Shown: one piece after another, positions 8,694-17,519 of the stretch
How positions within the stretch are numbered: position 1 is the stretch's first letter
Layout of the letters: every line of letters begins with the position of its first letter
Origin: CAYFFV01 sp964342695
GTDB lineage: Bacteria; Acidobacteriota; Vicinamibacteria; Vicinamibacterales; UBA8438
DNA length: 64,000 nt
Assembly (NCBI GenBank): GCA_964342695.1
Contig: CAYFFV010000001.1
Coordinates: 124,001 to 188,000, forward strand
Reading direction: 5' to 3'
The notes under the pieces: generated by a model
The model's input: only the letters and a program-made list of their open reading frames with translations
Database searches by the model: none
Told to the model about the DNA's origin: nothing
Position numbers and translations under genes: made by a program

Positions 8694-9533
8694 TTAGTTC
8701 TGTTGCTCTGGAGGACCCGGCATGCCAGGAACGGGCACTTCGTCCCAAGGCAGAAATGGTTCCTCAAATTCAAGGCATTCATAGTCAAGGGTCTGAACAT
8801 TTTCTTCAAGGCGGCGATAGAGAACCGTACTCATAGTCCAGGGACGAGTGAAAACCTTTGGATCTTCAACAGTTACTTCATAATTAATGTGATTCGGTCC
8901 CATTGGGCTATAACGTTCTACTAGGGTCAGTTCTTCACTGTGAAAATTCCCGGCACGATCAAACCACGTCTGATTGTTGAAATCGGCTACGCTGACAACC
9001 AAAGTATCACCTTCCCAGTGACCTCGAGAATCTGCCATCCAAAACTCAAGCGCCTCTGGATGCTCAGTTCCATTAGTCCATATCCATCGAAAGGCATGAC
9101 TATATTCGAATGTGATCGCCGTAAGCTCTGACGTTTGATTAATCCGAAATGGATATGGCATATACATAATTCTTGGCACCCCTGGAAGATAACATTTGTG
9201 CAGAGGATCAAGGTCGGCTCGGTTTTGATAGTTCTCTTGCTGTTGTGCGGCAGCCCATTCCTGGTAGGGAATTTCATTGCCGTGGACGATGCCCTGTCCG
9301 GCAGGAACACCTTTTTGTGCATTGTGATCTTGAATATTCCACGATGCTGTTGTTAACGCCTGCCATACCCCATTAAAGTCAGGGTGTCCTTCTGGAGTTC
9401 GAGGAACAGTATCACTTGCCGTATTGTTTGTTAGTTCTGTTGAAGTGCCACATGCTGAAAGTAAAGTAGCTATTAATAGAATGAGCATTTTGTGGCTTCT
9501 GTGGTGAAGCTTTCCTCTTTCCAACTTACCCAT
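8694..9533 (-). CDS. CHEGN-family lipoprotein, divergent C-terminus (paralogue C)
   Basis: A 279-residue lipoprotein: the N-terminus has a hydrophobic stretch ending in LLSAC, a good lipobox with Cys near residue 28. The family core is recognisable (HPDFNGVWQ, KCYLPGVPR, FWMADSRGHWEGDTLVV, LVERYS, DPKVFTRPW). At the usual YACHEGN position the protein reads YECLEFEEP, so the conserved His and Gly-Asn are lost. If that motif is catalytic, this is an inactive or repurposed member held in the membrane. The C-terminus is Pro-rich. GGAG seven bases before the ATG supports the start. Confidence 0.72.
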   Translation of the reverse strand: MGKLERGKLHHRSHKMLILLIATLLSACGTSTELTNNTASDTVPRTPEGHPDFNGVWQALTTASWNIQDHNAQKGVPAGQGIVHGNEIPYQEWAAAQQQENYQNRADLDPLHKCYLPGVPRIMYMPYPFRINQTSELTAITFEYSHAFRWIWTNGTEHPEALEFWMADSRGHWEGDTLVVSVADFNNQTWFDRAGNFHSEELTLVERYSPMGPNHINYEVTVEDPKVFTRPWTMSTVLYRRLEENVQTLDYECLEFEEPFLPWDEVPVPGMPGPPEQQN

Positions 9534-9601
9534 TTTGTTTCTCCTAACTACCAGGTTGCCTAAGCGATAGTATCAATTAGAGTAGTCCCTATAGTTATAT
9601 T

Positions 9602-10585
9602 CTAATGAGAGTTCATTTCATCTGCGCGTGCTCCACTAAGAATGTTAGCCGCAGAGTAATTTCCTTCGTGGCAAGCATACTCGAACACGTTTGTATCGAT
9701 TTCCACAAGCGGAAAGGTTGCAGACCATGGTTGTGTCCATGTCCCAGGGTCATTAAGTGTAAATTCGTAATTAATAGTAGCAGCATCTAATCGTGTGAAA
9801 CGCTCAATGAGCCTTGCCGAGCGATCCGAAGTGCCAGCATTTGGATATCGCCATATATTGACACCCCCGAGAAGTTCTCGTCCCGAAGAAAAGTTTTTTG
9901 TTTCTACGACGAGAGTGTTTTGATCCCAGTAGCCCCGTGAACTACCTAACCATTGTCGAATATTGTCCGAAAGTTCAGGATTGCCATTAATAGGAATAAT
10001 TCGAGCATCATGGATCATTTCATTAAGGATTACCACATAGTCAGGGGTCTGAAATATTTGGACAGTATTGTTGTAGGCACTAGGAAGAAATGGTGGTCCT
10101 GCGTTAAACCCCATAATACATCTGTCAGTGATTGAGAGGTCTTCATGTCCAGACGGGGATTGTGGTCCGGTGGCACGTGAAGCTTTATTGCGTTGTTGAA
10201 CCTGCTGCACAACCGCAGGCAACTTTCCGTCGGCCGGATCTGTAATTAAAGATGTTCTCTTTGTGGCGACAACTTTTGTGCCGTAGTCCACCCAGAAGCG
10301 GTTGTAGGTGCCGGTGTCACCAGGGCGCGGTGGGCGATCTACGCGTTCACGGGCAGTGCGTTCTTCTAAGCTGGCAGCTTCTTCTGCGGTGAGTATTGTC
10401 TTTCCGTCCACGTTACCCGGTCGTTGTAGGGGAGTGATCGTTGCGAAAGTAAAGATCCCCTCAATATCTGGATCGCCCCACGTTGTGCTTGTCGAAGATT
10501 GTCCAACGATAGCTGCTGTAGACATTAAGATAGTTACGACCGTGCTTGTTAAGATCCTAATCATAGTAGCTGCGAAGTCATGCAC
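9602..10585 (-). CDS. Secreted CHEGN-family protein (paralogue D), first gene of operon
   Basis: A 327-residue protein begun at GTG 10585, five bases after AGGAGG; an ATG seven codons later is the alternative. A signal peptide ends near VGQSS. It belongs to the WGDPD-x-x-G subgroup: TTWGDPDIEGIF, a threonine-proline-rich first segment (TPLQRP), TDRCIMGFNAGPP, YNNTVQIFQ, LGSSRGYWDQNTLVV, LIERFTR, DPGTWTQPW and YACHEGNYS. It heads the five-gene unit (D, C, B, DUF6152, A) and is divergent from the DUF5916 gene across 180 bp. Function unknown. Confidence 0.75.
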   Translation of the reverse strand: MHDFAATMIRILTSTVVTILMSTAAIVGQSSTSTTWGDPDIEGIFTFATITPLQRPGNVDGKTILTAEEAASLEERTARERVDRPPRPGDTGTYNRFWVDYGTKVVATKRTSLITDPADGKLPAVVQQVQQRNKASRATGPQSPSGHEDLSITDRCIMGFNAGPPFLPSAYNNTVQIFQTPDYVVILNEMIHDARIIPINGNPELSDNIRQWLGSSRGYWDQNTLVVETKNFSSGRELLGGVNIWRYPNAGTSDRSARLIERFTRLDAATINYEFTLNDPGTWTQPWSATFPLVEIDTNVFEYACHEGNYSAANILSGARADEMNSH

Positions 10586-10765
10586 GAGGTCCTCCTCGAT
10601 TGCGGCCCATCTGCCGCGCCATGGAACTATAGGTTTATAAATTCTAGTCTGTTGTTTAACTAAATCCTAGGCTGTAACGTATTGGATTTTTTGGGATTGA
10701 CCGTGCATTCAATTTAGAGGGAGCGGAGCAAGTAGTGCTCACATGATAGAGTTTAAGGTTTTAAC

Positions 10766-13036
10766 ATGAGTATGTTGCTCAGGTATCTAATTGAAAAGAC
10801 TGTTTTTTGTTTGTTTTTTCTTAGCTGGTTGCCCGTAAGCTCTCTGGCCGAAGGACAGGCTTTACAAGAGTCAAATAAACAGCCGAATACCGTCGTGAAC
10901 CCAGTCGACGTGCAGGCTCCGTTTCAAGAGACTGCTAGTTCTATTGGACGAGCTGTCTCCCTCGAACTTCCGTTAAATCTAGATGGAATTCTAGACGAAT
11001 CTATTTATACGATTGTTCAGCCTATGTCCGATTTTATTCAAGTCGAGCCAACGGAGGGACTGCCGGCGACTGAAGTGACTGAAGTCTGGGTGTTTTTTGA
11101 TGAGGATCATATCTACTTTGTTGCTCGATGTTGGGAGACTGAGCCTGATCGACTGATGGTTGATGAGATGAGGCGAGACAATACCAATATTGGCAGGGGA
11201 GATAACGTTGCTTGGATCTTTGACACACTTTATGACCAACGAACTGGTGTCTTATTTGAGGTCAACGCTCTGGGCGGTCGGATGGATGGACAGTCAACAG
11301 GAGAAGGGCGAACAAATTTTGACTGGAATCCGATTTGGGAAGTTGAAGTTGGTCGATTTGAACAGGGCTGGACAGTCGAAGCTGCCGTACCTTTCAAATC
11401 ATTGCGATATCGGCCAGGTGATGACCAGACTTGGGGTATCAATGTGCGACGCCGGAATCGTTGGAAAAACGAGATGTCATATCTTGTCGAAGTCCCGGCA
11501 GCAGTTGGAGGACGAGGTCTCAGGGCATCGTTAGCGGCCCCATTAGTCGGGATCAAAACCCCACCACCGTCACGCAATATTGAAATTAAACCATATGCTA
11601 TTAGTGAGCTAAACACAGATGCTAAGGACAGGCCGGCACCTCAAAATGATTTTGGAGCTGAGGCAGGTATCGATCTTAAGATTGGCATTACCGAAAGTGT
11701 AACGGCGGATCTTACCTACAATACAGATTTTGCCCAAGTCGAGGCTGACGAGCAGCAAATAAACCTGACGCGCTTTAGTCTTTTTTTTCCGGAGAAACGC
11801 GATTTCTTTTTAGAAAACCAGGGAACATTTTCATTTGGTGGTCGTGGGCGAGATACTCCTGTGGTCTTTTATAGTCGACGTATTGGTCTCCAAGGTGGTC
11901 GAGAAGTGCCGGTAACGGCTGGAGGTCGTGTGACGGGGCGTGCAGGAGGTTTTGACTTGGGTCTTTTACATATTAGGGCTGATAAAGAAGTTCTTTCCGG
12001 TGCTGCCCCTACGAATTTTTCAGTTGTGCGTCTGAAGAGAGATATTTTCCGCCAGAGTAGTGTTGGCCTAATTGCCACTGATCGTTCGGTAAGTCTCAAT
12101 AAGTCTGGTCGTAACAGAGTGTATGGTGTCGATGGGGATTTTCTGTTTCTTCAAAACACCCTCGTTATTGATACCTATTGGGCCAAATCTGAAACTGACA
12201 AGCTTGACGGCAATAATTCCAGTTACCGGTTAAATTTTAATTTTGACGGTGACAAATACGGAGTGCGTTTAGAGCGTCTTGTTGTTGGAGATGCGTTCAA
12301 TCCTGAGATAGGTTTTGTTCGTCGTGATGATATGCAGAAGAGTCGTGCCCGATTTCGCTTTAGTCCGCGACTATTTTCCGTGCAGTCCATTCGAAAACTT
12401 GTGTGGGCTGCGTCAATTAATTATGTCGAAAATATGACAGGTCAATTGGAGACTCGTGAAAGTTATGCAGAGTTCGGTGTCGATTTTGAGAATAGTGATC
12501 GGTTTAGATTTCGTTATCGACGAACTTATGAATTTCTTCCCGAACCATTTCAAATTACACCATCGATAGTTCTTCCTGTAAAAAACTACGATTTTAGTAA
12601 TTATCGTATTCAGTACAATCTTTGGTCTCAGAGGCTTATCAAGTTAGATCTTGAAGTTGAGCGCGGACAATTTTTTAGTGGGCATCGGACTGCTGTGAGT
12701 GTGCGACGAGGGCGTTGGAATCCTACGCCACGATTTGCAATTGAACCCAGCTATTCTGTGAATTGGATAAACTTGCTGGAGGGTGAATTTACGACTCACC
12801 TCACTGGTGCTAGGGTAGTGTTTACGACCACACCGAAAATGTTTACGAGTGCCTTGTTACAGTACAGTTCAGAAAGTAATACAGCCGCGGCAAATATTCG
12901 ATTTCGCTGGGAATATCTTCCTGGCAGCGAGTTGTTTGTTGTGTACAACGAACAACGAAATACCCTTATGAGACGTTTTCCTGGTCTTGACGATCGTTCT
13001 CTAATAGTGAAAGTCACGCGGTTATTCCGTTTGTGA
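10766..13036 (+). CDS. DUF5916 outer-membrane protein with CBM9-like N-terminal domain
   Basis: A 756-residue protein with a signal peptide (about 1-29). Residues ~60-260 form a carbohydrate-binding-family-9-like beta-sandwich (LDGILDE, VWVFFDEDHIYFVARCWE, AAVPFKSLRY). The remainder is rich in aromatic alternating strands and ends in a short strand with hydrophobic and aromatic residues (VTRLFRL), typical of an outer-membrane beta-barrel. PEKRDFFLEN is a characteristic DUF5916 segment. Family members are predicted surface proteins for binding or uptake of carbohydrate or other polymers; no enzyme activity is established to my knowledge. It is convergent with the GntP-type permease. Confidence 0.85.
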   Translation: MSMLLRYLIEKTVFCLFFLSWLPVSSLAEGQALQESNKQPNTVVNPVDVQAPFQETASSIGRAVSLELPLNLDGILDESIYTIVQPMSDFIQVEPTEGLPATEVTEVWVFFDEDHIYFVARCWETEPDRLMVDEMRRDNTNIGRGDNVAWIFDTLYDQRTGVLFEVNALGGRMDGQSTGEGRTNFDWNPIWEVEVGRFEQGWTVEAAVPFKSLRYRPGDDQTWGINVRRRNRWKNEMSYLVEVPAAVGGRGLRASLAAPLVGIKTPPPSRNIEIKPYAISELNTDAKDRPAPQNDFGAEAGIDLKIGITESVTADLTYNTDFAQVEADEQQINLTRFSLFFPEKRDFFLENQGTFSFGGRGRDTPVVFYSRRIGLQGGREVPVTAGGRVTGRAGGFDLGLLHIRADKEVLSGAAPTNFSVVRLKRDIFRQSSVGLIATDRSVSLNKSGRNRVYGVDGDFLFLQNTLVIDTYWAKSETDKLDGNNSSYRLNFNFDGDKYGVRLERLVVGDAFNPEIGFVRRDDMQKSRARFRFSPRLFSVQSIRKLVWAASINYVENMTGQLETRESYAEFGVDFENSDRFRFRYRRTYEFLPEPFQITPSIVLPVKNYDFSNYRIQYNLWSQRLIKLDLEVERGQFFSGHRTAVSVRRGRWNPTPRFAIEPSYSVNWINLLEGEFTTHLTGARVVFTTTPKMFTSALLQYSSESNTAAANIRFRWEYLPGSELFVVYNEQRNTLMRRFPGLDDRSLIVKVTRLFRL

Positions 13037-13066
13037 TTAAACGCCAATAACGTTAGTAATTTTTAA

Positions 13067-14452
13067 CTAAAAACTTCCGACCATTGTTCCAAGCGCTACC
13101 GTTGTCATCGTAGCTAAAAAAGGCACAACCAACGCAACTACAAAAATGTCAAAATAAGACTGTCTGTGGGTGAGTCCGCAAATAGCCAGAAGGGTGATTA
13201 CCGCTCCATTATGTGGAAGAGTGTCAAATCCTCCACAAGCTAGCGTTGCTACGCGATGAAGAAGTTCTGGAGATATATTCGCTGTTTGGGCCATAGCGAG
13301 GTAGTGTTCTCCAAGGGCTTCCAGAGCGATGCTTAAGCCTCCTGAAGCCGAGCCAGTAATTCCGGCCAGAACATTAATCGAGATACTTTCTGAAATAAGA
13401 GGCCAGTCTGGGAAAATGCTAAAGATACTATCTTTGACAAGTGTAAATGAAGACAGGGATGCAATCGTCGCGCCATAACCTACTTCTGATGCAGTGTTAA
13501 ATATTGGAAGAAGGCTCCCGATTGTACCTTTGTTTATAGATGTAACTGGTGTTGATAGTTGTTTCCGTTGAATAAGTAGAATGCTTAAAATCGAGATAGT
13601 GATTGCCGCAATGATGGACCATAGACCTAAGACGCTTTGAAGATTAGTGGCCCCAAATTGTTCCTCTGAGAGATACGAGATGTTCCAACTGGGGATAAAC
13701 ATCCGCGTAAACATATAGTTCAAGATAATCACGAGACTTAATGGCAGTAAAGCTGTGAACAACGACATCGAGAGTCTTTGTTCATTATGGGTTTCTTGTT
13801 TTCGCTCAGAATTTCCAAAGCCTTCCCCGGTGGCTCGTGCTGCTGCTATACGCTTGCTTAACCAAAAAACGCCCCCAACTAACATGATTAATGCTGCGAT
13901 AATTCCCAAGCCTGGTGCGGCGTAAGTTGTGGTTCCAAAGACGGGCATTGGAATCGCATTCTGAATTGCTGGAGTGCCCGGTAGGGCCGTCATAGTAAAT
14001 GTAAATGAACCAAGTGCGATACACGCTGGAATAAATCGCTTTGGTATGTTGCTTTCACGGAAAAGTGTGTGTGCGATCGGATAAATACAGAAAGCTACTA
14101 CAAACAAAGACACCCCACCATAAGTCAATATTGCGCAGGTCAACACGACGGCGAGTGGAACATTTGAAGACCCAAATTTGTGGGTCAGTTGATAACCTAT
14201 TACATGGGCGGCACCACTATCTGCCATGAGTTGCCCAAAGATTGCACCGAGCAAAAAGAGCGGGAAATAACTAAATAAGTAACCGCCAAGTGCGGGCATA
14301 AATACTTGGGTATAAGACGCCATAATCGGGGCATGGGGATCAAATAGCGCCGCAGCGATAGCCATGATTGGTGCAAGAACGAGAACGTTCATTCCACGGT
14401 AGGCGAAATACATTAGTCCGAACAGGGAGAGGATAATTCCTAGAATTCCCAT
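13067..14452 (-). CDS. GntP/CitM-type permease
   Basis: A 461-residue integral membrane protein with about 11-12 helices in the arrangement of GntP-family and related carboxylate permeases. A Gly/Pro-rich re-entrant segment lies near residues 150-165 (TALPGTPAIQ), followed by a central polar loop containing a charged stretch, and a second re-entrant segment (GGFDTLPHNGA) near the C-terminus. Such proteins import gluconate, citrate or other organic acids; the substrate is not readable. It lies 33 bp after the beta-propeller gene on the same strand, so the propeller may supply its substrate. Confidence 0.8.
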   Translation of the reverse strand: MGILGIILSLFGLMYFAYRGMNVLVLAPIMAIAAALFDPHAPIMASYTQVFMPALGGYLFSYFPLFLLGAIFGQLMADSGAAHVIGYQLTHKFGSSNVPLAVVLTCAILTYGGVSLFVVAFCIYPIAHTLFRESNIPKRFIPACIALGSFTFTMTALPGTPAIQNAIPMPVFGTTTYAAPGLGIIAALIMLVGGVFWLSKRIAAARATGEGFGNSERKQETHNEQRLSMSLFTALLPLSLVIILNYMFTRMFIPSWNISYLSEEQFGATNLQSVLGLWSIIAAITISILSILLIQRKQLSTPVTSINKGTIGSLLPIFNTASEVGYGATIASLSSFTLVKDSIFSIFPDWPLISESISINVLAGITGSASGGLSIALEALGEHYLAMAQTANISPELLHRVATLACGGFDTLPHNGAVITLLAICGLTHRQSYFDIFVVALVVPFLATMTTVALGTMVGSF

Positions 14453-14485
14453 GACTTCTTGCTATGTTCGTGTGGCAAAAAAAAC

Positions 14486-15517
14486 TTAATTGTCAAAATG
14501 AATTTCCGCAATAGCGATGCCATGTTCGCCAGCAACGGTGTACAAGATGAATGTTCGACCACCCTCTTCAAAAATAGCAGGATCTCGAAGTTGGTTAACA
14601 GCTTGATCGATAGAGCCTCGTTTGGACGGTGCAACAGGGAAAGAGGCTCCTTCCCATTCTTCTTCAGGGCGCAACACTTCGACACTATTCGATTCCGTCC
14701 AAGACATCCAGTTTCCGGTCAAATTAATGGTCGATAGTAGAATTCGTTCAGGGGCATGTCCTGCTTGTGTCCAGAAAACATTAAGTGCTCCATTTCGTAC
14801 AAGAACCGCTGAGTGACGCATATCTGGATTGAACAATTTCGGACCTTTTTCGAAATCAGAAATTCCGTCGCGGGAGCGATAAAAAATTCCTGGCATGGCA
14901 AGTGCATAAAAATTTTTTTCGTAATTGAAAACACGAAAATAAGGTCGGCCTAAAATTTCGGGTCTTTCACTGAAGATGAGCCCATCTTTTGAAGTCGAGA
15001 CACGCGTGACTTGACCGTCAGTATCTTGGCCGTGGACATACATTACTATTTCTTGGCGATCTTTACGTACATGCACGTCTGGTGAGGCAATGTGAACGTA
15101 TGTATTTGGAAGTGGTGGAGTCTTAGAAAAATGTGTTTGATTAAGTCGTAATGTTCCTGGTTCATGCGTGAGCCAGGGGCCAAGCAGGTCGTCAGCGTAC
15201 GCGAGTCTGATATATGTTCCGCGGTGATCAGCGAAATACAAGTAGTACTGACCTAAAGGGTTTTCTATCCAGTCAGGGACCTTTATCAGTGACGGTCCAT
15301 TAATGTTGCTACCCATTGAATTGTCCATCGATGGGCGAATAATAGGTCCATTTCCGAGGCGTTCAACGTAAACTCTAGGCGGTCGTGTAGGTGATTCTCC
15401 TTGTGCTCCAGCTACCGGTTGCGTTAGGAGTAAGATGACGCTCCAACACAAAACTCTGAGTATTATGCGCGGACTTAGAAAAATAAAATCAGTAATTGCC
15501 AGTAGTCGGTCATACAC
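14486..15517 (-). CDS. Secreted five-bladed beta-propeller protein, GH43/GH32-like
   Basis: A 343-residue protein started at GTG 15517, eight bases after GGAG; it has a long signal peptide ending at about residue 38 (VAGAQG). The repeats PDWIENPLGQYYLYFADHRG, ASPDV and LRDPAIF, each with an Asp after a Pro or in an acidic turn, resemble the blades of clan GH-F/GH-J glycosidases. The likely catalytic acids cannot be fixed by eye, so a glycosidase role is probable but unproven. It forms a two-gene unit with the GntP-type permease. Confidence 0.65.
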   Translation of the reverse strand: MYDRLLAITDFIFLSPRIILRVLCWSVILLLTQPVAGAQGESPTRPPRVYVERLGNGPIIRPSMDNSMGSNINGPSLIKVPDWIENPLGQYYLYFADHRGTYIRLAYADDLLGPWLTHEPGTLRLNQTHFSKTPPLPNTYVHIASPDVHVRKDRQEIVMYVHGQDTDGQVTRVSTSKDGLIFSERPEILGRPYFRVFNYEKNFYALAMPGIFYRSRDGISDFEKGPKLFNPDMRHSAVLVRNGALNVFWTQAGHAPERILLSTINLTGNWMSWTESNSVEVLRPEEEWEGASFPVAPSKRGSIDQAVNQLRDPAIFEEGGRTFILYTVAGEHGIAIAEIHFDN

Positions 15518-15809
15518 TATGTACGCTCCTTAAGATATATAGGTATGGTTGTGTATTTTTCTAACCATAGGAACAACATACCGAACTCTGATCTCAAAAG
15601 GTAAGAATAATACGAATTGGTTCACCCGGTTCTACAGCAGCCTCCTTTTGCGGTTAAACCGAACAGTGGTTTCGCAGTTTTAAGACGAGCGAGTATACTC
15701 CCAAGTGTGGCTTGGGGCGAATAAACAGAGTAATGCTACTGGTATGCTCATAAAATAATGCACGATGTGGCAGAGCAAGTGAATTGCGCACGAGAACGAA
15801 AAGAGGGAT
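15518..15809. other. Intergenic region with a small inverted repeat
   Basis: There is no convincing gene in this stretch. Two minus-strand frames overlap each other here and neither has a ribosome site. A 7-bp inverted repeat (15544-15550 with 15563-15569, 12-base loop) lies just upstream of the beta-propeller gene and could be an operator or part of its leader. A weaker imperfect hairpin lies around 15648-15675. I see no tRNA, riboswitch or promoter that I could defend. Confidence 0.3.
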
Positions 15810-16019
15810 ATGGGTTTCTGTGAACATTGTGAGGGACAACGATTTGATCGCGCCCAAGTTCTCAGGGTATTACGTGCAACACGCAAGGGACTTCGTGATG
15901 AAGGAATGTCTGTTAGTGCCGAACGCGCCGTTTTGTTAGCTATTAACGCGGTAAGGTCTCTTGCGATACCACATATTGAAGTATTGGATGATGATATAGA
16001 GTCACATGTTGTTCACTAG
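15810..16019 (+). CDS. Small CxxC protein, hypothetical
   Basis: A possible 69-residue protein beginning with a CEHC pair at residues 4-7, followed by predicted helices rich in Arg, Ala and Leu and an acidic C-terminus (DDDIES). A GAGG lies only two bases before the ATG, which is too close for a strong site, and an in-frame stop at 15780 excludes a longer form. It lies upstream of the CHEGN paralogue at 16107 on the same strand. A real gene is plausible because of the composition and clean reading frame, but no family is recognised. Confidence 0.4.
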   Translation: MGFCEHCEGQRFDRAQVLRVLRATRKGLRDEGMSVSAERAVLLAINAVRSLAIPHIEVLDDDIESHVVH

Positions 16020-16106
16020 CAAGTAGTTAACTTTTGGGAATGATTGATATTTTTTAGAACCTGGAAGATTTAAGGTGAAGCGATTGTCAACGAATGGGGG
16101 TTTGCT

Positions 16107-17126
16107 ATGACTGTCCGATCTACGTGGTTGACCGGCTTGGCTGTTTTCGTAGTAGCTCTATTGCTATTACCTGCCATGACAAAGGCGCAAGATTCAGCTG
16201 TACCTCGTACAGCGTGGGGTGCTCCAGATTTGCAGGGTGTCTGGGATTTTCGAACGCTCACACCCTTTGAGCGTCCTGAGGCACTTGAAGGTAAGGATGT
16301 GTTTTCCAATGAGGAAGTTGCTGAATTTGAAGCCGAACGCAATGCTGCGATTGCAGTGCGTGATGACCAGGTCCCTGCGGATATCGTGGGAAACTACAAC
16401 CAATTTTGGTTTGATGCTGGTGCAACGTCTGTAGAAACGAACAGGACTTCATTGGTAACGGATCCGCCATCTGGTCGTGTGCCAGCACTGACACCTGCTG
16501 CTGAAGAGCGCTTAAGGTTGCATCAGATGTCTCGTAAAGGAGTGACGCGCCATCAACCGACGCCAGGAGGTTGGGTTGACGATCTTGGAAGTGGGATGTT
16601 TGCGGTACGGTGTGTTCTAGGGTTTAATTCCGGTCCGCCTATGACACCTGCAGGGTACAACCAAAATGTTCAGTTATTTCAGACCGAAACTCACGTAGTG
16701 CTTTTAAATGAAATGGTACACAGTTCGAGGGTGGTTCCCCTGGATGGACGCGAACATGTTGATGACAGCATTCGTCAATGGATGGGTGATTCTCGTGGCT
16801 ACTGGGAAGGAGACACACTCGTTGTTGAGACACGAAATTTTCTTCGGGAAACCAGTTTTAGAAACGGTCTCGCTGACAGGAATCTCGTTTTAACTGAACG
16901 TTTTACAAGAGTGTCTCCCCAGACACTTATGTATGAGGTGACAGTTGAAGATCCTACCGTTTGGGTGTCTCCGTGGAGTTACGAAATTCCCATGCAGAAA
17001 AGCGATCAACCACTTTATGAATATGCCTGCCATGAAGGCAATTACGGGTTATACAACATTCTTGCTGGTGCCAGAGAGCAGGAGCAAGCAGATGAGGAGG
17101 CTCTGGCTTCCTTGCGGCAGCAGTAG
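16107..17126 (+). CDS. Secreted CHEGN-family protein (paralogue E)
   Basis: A 339-residue protein with a signal peptide ending near TKAQDS. It has the subgroup signature WGAPDLQGVWDF near the mature N-terminus with TPFERP following, RCVLGFNSGPPM, YNQNVQLFQ, VLLNEMVHSSRVVPLD, WMGDSRGYWEGDTLVVETRNF, LTERFTRV, DPTVWVSPW and YACHEGNYG. Closest in style to paralogue I. A GGGGG element six bases before the ATG supports the start. A hairpin terminator follows. Function unknown. Confidence 0.75.
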   Translation: MTVRSTWLTGLAVFVVALLLLPAMTKAQDSAVPRTAWGAPDLQGVWDFRTLTPFERPEALEGKDVFSNEEVAEFEAERNAAIAVRDDQVPADIVGNYNQFWFDAGATSVETNRTSLVTDPPSGRVPALTPAAEERLRLHQMSRKGVTRHQPTPGGWVDDLGSGMFAVRCVLGFNSGPPMTPAGYNQNVQLFQTETHVVLLNEMVHSSRVVPLDGREHVDDSIRQWMGDSRGYWEGDTLVVETRNFLRETSFRNGLADRNLVLTERFTRVSPQTLMYEVTVEDPTVWVSPWSYEIPMQKSDQPLYEYACHEGNYGLYNILAGAREQEQADEEALASLRQQ

Positions 17127-17164
17127 GTACACTTTATATATTCTACGTTTAGTAGTGAGGCAGC

Positions 17165-17197
17165 AAAGGGGGCTTATTTTTGAGCTCCCTTTTTTCT
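17165..17197 (+). terminator. Rho-independent terminator after paralogue E
   Basis: An imperfect stem of about ten pairs (AAAGGG..GCT with AGCTCCCTTT) with a T-rich loop is followed by a run of T (to 17195). It lies 38 bp after the stop codon of the gene at 16107-17126 and before the convergent YkvA gene. The A-run on the 5' side would also serve minus-strand transcripts. Confidence 0.75.
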
Positions 17198-17222
17198 GTT
17201 ATGTCTCTTTAGATTGACGTAG

Positions 17223-17513
17223 TTATTCAGGCTTGTTGTTCTTGTTTTTTTTCAATTCTAGTTGAGCCTGACATTCCCTTAATACGGCAGGAGGAATTAG
17301 TTTAAATATAAGCCACACTGCGAAGGGAAGAACGATTGCGTCATCAACATATCCAAGAATCGGAATAAAGTCAGGAATTAGATCGATAGGACTCATGGCG
17401 TACAGCAGCGTGCCGTTCGCAAGCCAGCGAATATAATGTGGCGTGCGCGGGTTCTTGTAAATAAGACGCAGCAATTGTATTTGCTGACGAATGTTTGAAA
17501 TCAAACCAGACAT
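17223..17513 (-). CDS. YkvA-family (DUF1232) small membrane protein
   Basis: A 96-residue protein with the DUF1232 core YAMSPIDLIPDFIPILG at residues ~38-54 followed by DDAIVLP and a hydrophobic helix, and ending in a Lys/Asn-rich tail. The family is widespread and of unknown function, probably associated with the inner membrane. The ATG is six bases after the stop of the esterase gene upstream, so it is the second gene of a two-gene unit. Confidence 0.85.
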   Translation of the reverse strand: MSGLISNIRQQIQLLRLIYKNPRTPHYIRWLANGTLLYAMSPIDLIPDFIPILGYVDDAIVLPFAVWLIFKLIPPAVLRECQAQLELKKNKNNKPE

Positions 17514-17519
17514 TTTAAA

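Noticed and set aside
15544..15569. Inverted repeat as a riboswitch or tRNA-like element
   Set aside because: Only seven pairs with a 12-base loop; no conserved aptamer core or tRNA arms are visible.
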